DNA from: Thermogutta sp.
GTDB lineage: Bacteria > Planctomycetota > Planctomycetia > Pirellulales > Thermoguttaceae
Assembly (NCBI GenBank): GCA_012798155.1
Contig: JAAZNR010000532.1
Span: forward strand, 1 to 8,896
DNA: 8,896 bases
Direction of reading: 5' to 3'
Shown: piece after piece, positions 6,662 to 8,896 of the stretch
How positions within the stretch are numbered: position 1 is the stretch's first letter
Layout of the letters: the number at the start of each line of letters is the position of its first letter
Made by a program: the position numbers and the translations under genes
Notes under the pieces: generated by a model
The model's database searches: none
What the model saw: only the letters and a program-made list of their open reading frames with translations
Told to the model about the DNA's origin: nothing

Positions 6662-6675
6662 CCGTCGAAAGACGG
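6662..6675. terminator. Small hairpin 3' of the sulfatase gene, weak terminator candidate
   Basis: CCGTC (6662-6666) and GACGG (6671-6675) enclose a 4-nt loop, 30 bp past the sulfatase stop on the minus strand. The stem is only 5 bp and no T-run follows on the minus strand; on the plus strand it is followed by TTTGATCTT. Reported as a weak candidate for either direction. Confidence 0.2.
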
Positions 6676-6705
6676 TTTGATCTTGCGCGAAAGCCCCCGC
6701 TGAGG

Positions 6706-8301
6706 CTACGGGTAGCGGCGCACCGTGACGTCGTTTTTCTGCGCCGGACCCGGCGTGCTGCGGCCCTCGACAATCAGCTTCTCCAACAGCGCTTGCATCG
6801 CGGTGACTCGCTCGGGATGTTGATCCGCCAGGTTGGTCGTCTCGCCCGGGTCCTCCAGGAGGTCGAACAGCTCCGGAGTCTTGGCGAGGATGAGCTTCCA
6901 GTTGCCGTCCCGTATTGCGGGCACGCCGGCGGAGCTACAGCTCACGGCGTGCGTTCGCACCGGTCGATCCCGGCCGCGAAGCAGCGGAAGCAAGCTGAAA
7001 CTATCCTCGCCGGTATTTTCCGGGGGGGTGATTTCCAAGACATCGGCCAGCGTCGCGAAGACGTCCGCTTGGTGGACGAGTTGACGGCACACGCCGCCCG
7101 CGGCGACCTTGCCGGGCCAACGCACGATGAACGGCACGCGGTGGCCTCCTTCGTAGGCGGATGCCTTATATCCTCGGAAGGGGCCGCTGGAATAGTGTCC
7201 CCGCCGCTCAAGTTCCTCCGCTCCGGTGTAGGCGGCCTTGCCGTTGTCGCTGGTGAAGATGACCAGCGTGCTATCGGAGACGCCGGCGTCGTCCAACGTC
7301 TTGAGTACTTCTCCCACCGCGTGATCGGTCTCCATCACGAAGTCGGCGTAGACGTGCAAACCACTCTTCCCTCGCCATTCGGAATTGACTGCCAGGGGTT
7401 CGTGCGGCGAGGTCAAGGGCAAGTAAAGCAGGAAGGATCGACCTTGCCCCGTGCAGCGGCGGATGAACTCGCAAGCGTGCTGCGTGACGGCGGGAAGGAT
7501 CGCCTCGAACCGCCAACCCTCGACGGCCGGTCCCGGCACGCTTGCCATCAGCGGCCGCGCGTCGAGATAGCGGCTGGGCAGCAACTCCTGCGGAATGCCC
7601 ACGGTGCGATCGTTGTCGATAAAACAGAACGGCGGCCAATTGGGAACGTCGGTGCCGAAGTACTCGTCGAAACCGCGGGTGGTCGGCCCGCCCGGAATAG
7701 GACGACTAAACACCTCGCGCCAAGCGGCGACTTGCTCGGCGGACGTTTGCGGCTTTCCTGCCTGATCTCCGGCGAGGCGAAAGAACCGCATCTTTTCCGG
7801 CGGAATGGGCCAGTCCCAGCCCAAATGCCATTTCCCGAAGCAGGCGGTGCGGTAACCCCGCTGCTTCGCCAGGTGCCCGATCGTCATACGCCCGGGAGCG
7901 ATGAGAGGCTCTCCGAACACACCCACGATTCCGGATTGCAGCCGGGTCCGCCAATGATAGCGTCCGGTCAGCAACGTGTAACGAGACGGCGAGCAAACCC
8001 CGCTGCTGGAATGGGCATCGGTGAATCGCACCCCTTCTCTCGCCAGGCGATCCATGTTGGGAGTGGGAATCTTGCCGCGATCGGGATTGTACGAGGAGAC
8101 GTCTCCGTAGCCCAAATCGTCGGCATAAATGATCACGATGTTCGGCGGGGCGGTTTGCCGCTCGCTTTGCGCCGCGGCGAGCCGGGAATACGCGATGCCG
8201 ATCCCGGCCGCCAAGATCAGAAGAATCACGGCGGATTGCCTGCGTGCCGCTGCGGCAAGCGACGGACATGCCCCTCGCCGACCCGAGACCTGTTCGACCA
8301 T
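6706..8301 (-). CDS. Secreted arylsulfatase-type sulfatase (S1 family, Cys-type)
   Basis: Type I sulfatases hydrolyse sulfate esters, in planctomycetes mainly on sulfated polysaccharides. This 531-residue protein has an N-terminal hydrophobic segment (SAVILLILAAGIGIAYS, 23-39) followed by LAAAQS, consistent with export. The sulfatase core begins NIVIIYADDLGYGD (54-67), with metal-binding D61/D62. The active-site motif is CSPSR (103-107), where C103 would become formylglycine, so an FGE/SumF-type maturase is needed; none is in the window. Other expected sites are GKWHLG (156-161, K157 and H159), SPH (298-300), SDNG (351-354, D352/N353) and GYKASAYEGG with K379. Length is normal for S1 sulfatases. 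The start is well supported by AAGGAG 7 nt upstream. No subfamily or substrate can be assigned. The reverse strand carries a 587-codon open frame that is only a GC-rich shadow. It converges on the beta-helix gene. Confidence 0.95.
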   Translation of the reverse strand: MVEQVSGRRGACPSLAAAARRQSAVILLILAAGIGIAYSRLAAAQSERQTAPPNIVIIYADDLGYGDVSSYNPDRGKIPTPNMDRLAREGVRFTDAHSSSGVCSPSRYTLLTGRYHWRTRLQSGIVGVFGEPLIAPGRMTIGHLAKQRGYRTACFGKWHLGWDWPIPPEKMRFFRLAGDQAGKPQTSAEQVAAWREVFSRPIPGGPTTRGFDEYFGTDVPNWPPFCFIDNDRTVGIPQELLPSRYLDARPLMASVPGPAVEGWRFEAILPAVTQHACEFIRRCTGQGRSFLLYLPLTSPHEPLAVNSEWRGKSGLHVYADFVMETDHAVGEVLKTLDDAGVSDSTLVIFTSDNGKAAYTGAEELERRGHYSSGPFRGYKASAYEGGHRVPFIVRWPGKVAAGGVCRQLVHQADVFATLADVLEITPPENTGEDSFSLLPLLRGRDRPVRTHAVSCSSAGVPAIRDGNWKLILAKTPELFDLLEDPGETTNLADQHPERVTAMQALLEKLIVEGRSTPGPAQKNDVTVRRYP

Positions 8302-8308
8302 GACGCGG

Positions 8309-8314
8309 CTCCTT
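8309..8314 (-). promoter_or_regulatory. Strong Shine-Dalgarno site of the sulfatase gene
   Basis: On the minus strand AAGGAG lies 7 nt before ATG 8301. It is the best ribosome site in the window and fixes the sulfatase start. Confidence 0.75.
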
Positions 8315-8375
8315 TCGAATGGATGGGCGAGACCGCCGATTCCGGGACTGCTTCTCCCCCAAGGATGCTTTCCAA

Positions 8376-8402
8376 CCGAGGAGGGAACGGCACAATCCTC
8401 GG
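8376..8402 (-). promoter_or_regulatory. Hairpin in the sulfatase 5' leader
   Basis: CCGAGGA (8376-8382) and TCCTCGG (8396-8402) form a perfect 7-bp stem with a 13-nt loop. If transcription starts about 7 nt past the -10 box at 8415-8420, the hairpin begins within the first few nucleotides of the mRNA, where it could shield the 5' end or regulate. No known riboswitch consensus was recognised. Confidence 0.35.
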
Positions 8403-8414
8403 ATGGTTACAGCT

Positions 8415-8443
8415 AACATAAGCGCTCGGCCCGAATTGTGCAA
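8415..8443 (-). promoter_or_regulatory. Promoter candidate for the sulfatase gene
   Basis: On the minus strand TTGCAC (8443-8438), a 17-nt spacer, then TATGTT (8420-8415). The -10 matches consensus at 4 of 6 positions and spacing is ideal. It predicts a leader of about 107 nt. The -35 shares TTGCA with the two plus-strand candidates at 1261 and 1733. Confidence 0.4.
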
Positions 8444-8602
8444 ACGGGCCACAAGGGCCGGCGGATCGGGGCGCGAGTCCGCCGTTCCGACGCGCTCCGT
8501 TCATGGAGCCGCCGCAGTCGAGAACCGGGCGTTTGCGTTGTTCCCCCGTCGCGTAAATGGCGGGACTTACGGAGGGGCTGGGAGACGCCTTCCCCCTTGC
8601 GG

Positions 8603-8729
8603 GAAGGCCGTTCATTGACGGCAGGCCGTTCGTTGATGGGAGGCCGTTCATTGACGGCAGGCCGTTCGTCGATGGAAGGCCGTCCCCTGATGGAAGGCCC
8701 GTCCCCTGATGGCAGGCCGTTGGGAATCG
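8603..8729. repeat. 18-bp minisatellite, about 6.5 units
   Basis: Units start at 8603, 8621, 8639, 8657, 8675, 8693 and 8712, with a consensus near GMAGGCCGTTCRTTGATG. Units 1+2 and 3+4 form a 36-bp dimer repeated with only 2 differences, so a pair was duplicated. Units 5 and 6 carry CCCCTG in place of TTCRTTG. Unit 6 has one extra C (19 bp), which breaks any reading frame, and unit 7 is degenerate. Hexapeptide-repeat frames appear on both strands (for example GLPSMN on minus), but the 19-bp unit and lack of other coding signs argue for a non-coding array. Confidence 0.85.
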
Positions 8730-8896
8730 GTTCGCCTCCGGGGGGGCCGCGCTCGGTCGCGGCCGAACGGCAACGGCCAAGGGCGCTTCGACTTCACCTT
8801 GTTGCTGCCGCCGTACTTGCATCGTCCCGCCCGCTAGGGTAAACCAGCCGGTAGCGAATAGCGAACAACGTCCCGCTAGGGAAGGACGTGCTGCCG

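Larger units (their letters stand above)
6183..6705. other. Spacer between convergent genes
   Basis: About half is the inverted-end element at 6186-6472. The rest (6473-6705) has no credible gene. It holds two small hairpins: CCGGCAA/TTGCCGG (6537-6551) and CCGTC-GAAA-GACGG (6662-6675, a GNRA-type tetraloop on the plus strand). Neither has a clear U-tract in either direction, so no terminator is called with confidence for either flanking gene. Confidence 0.5.
8302..8896. other. Intergenic region upstream of the sulfatase gene
   Basis: Apart from the sulfatase leader and promoter (8302-8443) and the minisatellite, I see no credible gene. The right edge (8817-8896) has CCCGCTAGGG twice as direct repeats (8830-8839 and 8872-8881) and TAGCGAA twice in tandem (8852-8865). 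A TTGCAT at 8817-8822 has only a poor -10 (TAAACC) 17 nt downstream. Open frames of 99-198 codons here cross the minisatellite and are treated as artefacts. Confidence 0.5.

Noticed and set aside
6658..8421. 587-codon open frame on the plus strand
   Set aside because: It lies almost entirely antisense to a sulfatase with all family motifs and a strong ribosome site. Its translation has no recognisable domain and is explained by GC-rich codon bias.
8603..8729. CRISPR array
   Set aside because: The 18-bp units abut directly with no unique spacers, and no cas gene is present.
8226..8842. Hexapeptide-repeat proteins on either strand over the minisatellite
   Set aside because: The 19-bp unit breaks the repeat phase. 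The flanking translations look random, and the minus-strand frame runs over the sulfatase leader and start.
8817..8845. Rightward promoter TTGCAT-17-TAAACC near the window end
   Set aside because: The -10 matches consensus at only 3 of 6 positions and no gene start is visible before the window ends.

Overview
The window is GC-rich bacterial DNA that most resembles a planctomycete (Planctomycetota, perhaps Pirellulales). The case rests on four things: a secreted formylglycine-type sulfatase, a secreted right-handed beta-helix protein ending in a DIRG...DIGAFE tail, a planctomycete-looking ApbE variant, and long spacers full of short dispersed repeats. The assignment comes from gene content and is an inference.

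Layout. (1) 3-995, plus strand: the 3' part of an ApbE-type FAD:protein FMN transferase gene. Its stop codon lies inside a short repeat. (2) 996-2012: about 1 kb with no credible gene. It holds a 147-bp element bounded by inverted GTAACCGTTCACGG copies, a strong dyad over promoter-like hexamers (1255-1291), and a second promoter-like site (1733-1761). (3) 2013-4541, plus strand: a likely two-gene operon, a cobalamin-binding radical SAM enzyme followed after 6 bp by a CPBP-family membrane protease. (4) 4542-4778: a spacer with a 17-bp tandem duplication of a TATAAT-like box. (5) 4779-6182, plus strand: the secreted beta-helix protein. (6) 6183-6705: a spacer between convergent genes. It holds a 287-bp element with the same kind of inverted ends as the first element and an internal period-9 inverted repeat. 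(7) 6706-8301, minus strand: the sulfatase, with a clear Shine-Dalgarno site, a 5'-leader hairpin and a promoter candidate. (8) 8302-8896: a spacer with an 18-bp minisatellite of about 6.5 units.

How the genes may work together. The beta-helix protein and the sulfatase both look exported and would fit attack on sulfated polysaccharides, but they are convergent and not co-transcribed. The radical SAM/CPBP pair is the most enzymatically interesting unit: a class-B-like radical SAM enzyme of unknown substrate apparently translated together with an integral membrane protein. ApbE attaches FMN to a partner flavoprotein that is not visible here.

I see no CRISPR array, tRNA, rRNA, transposase or phage gene, and no complete undescribed system. 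The most unusual signals are the non-coding elements and the radical SAM/CPBP pair.
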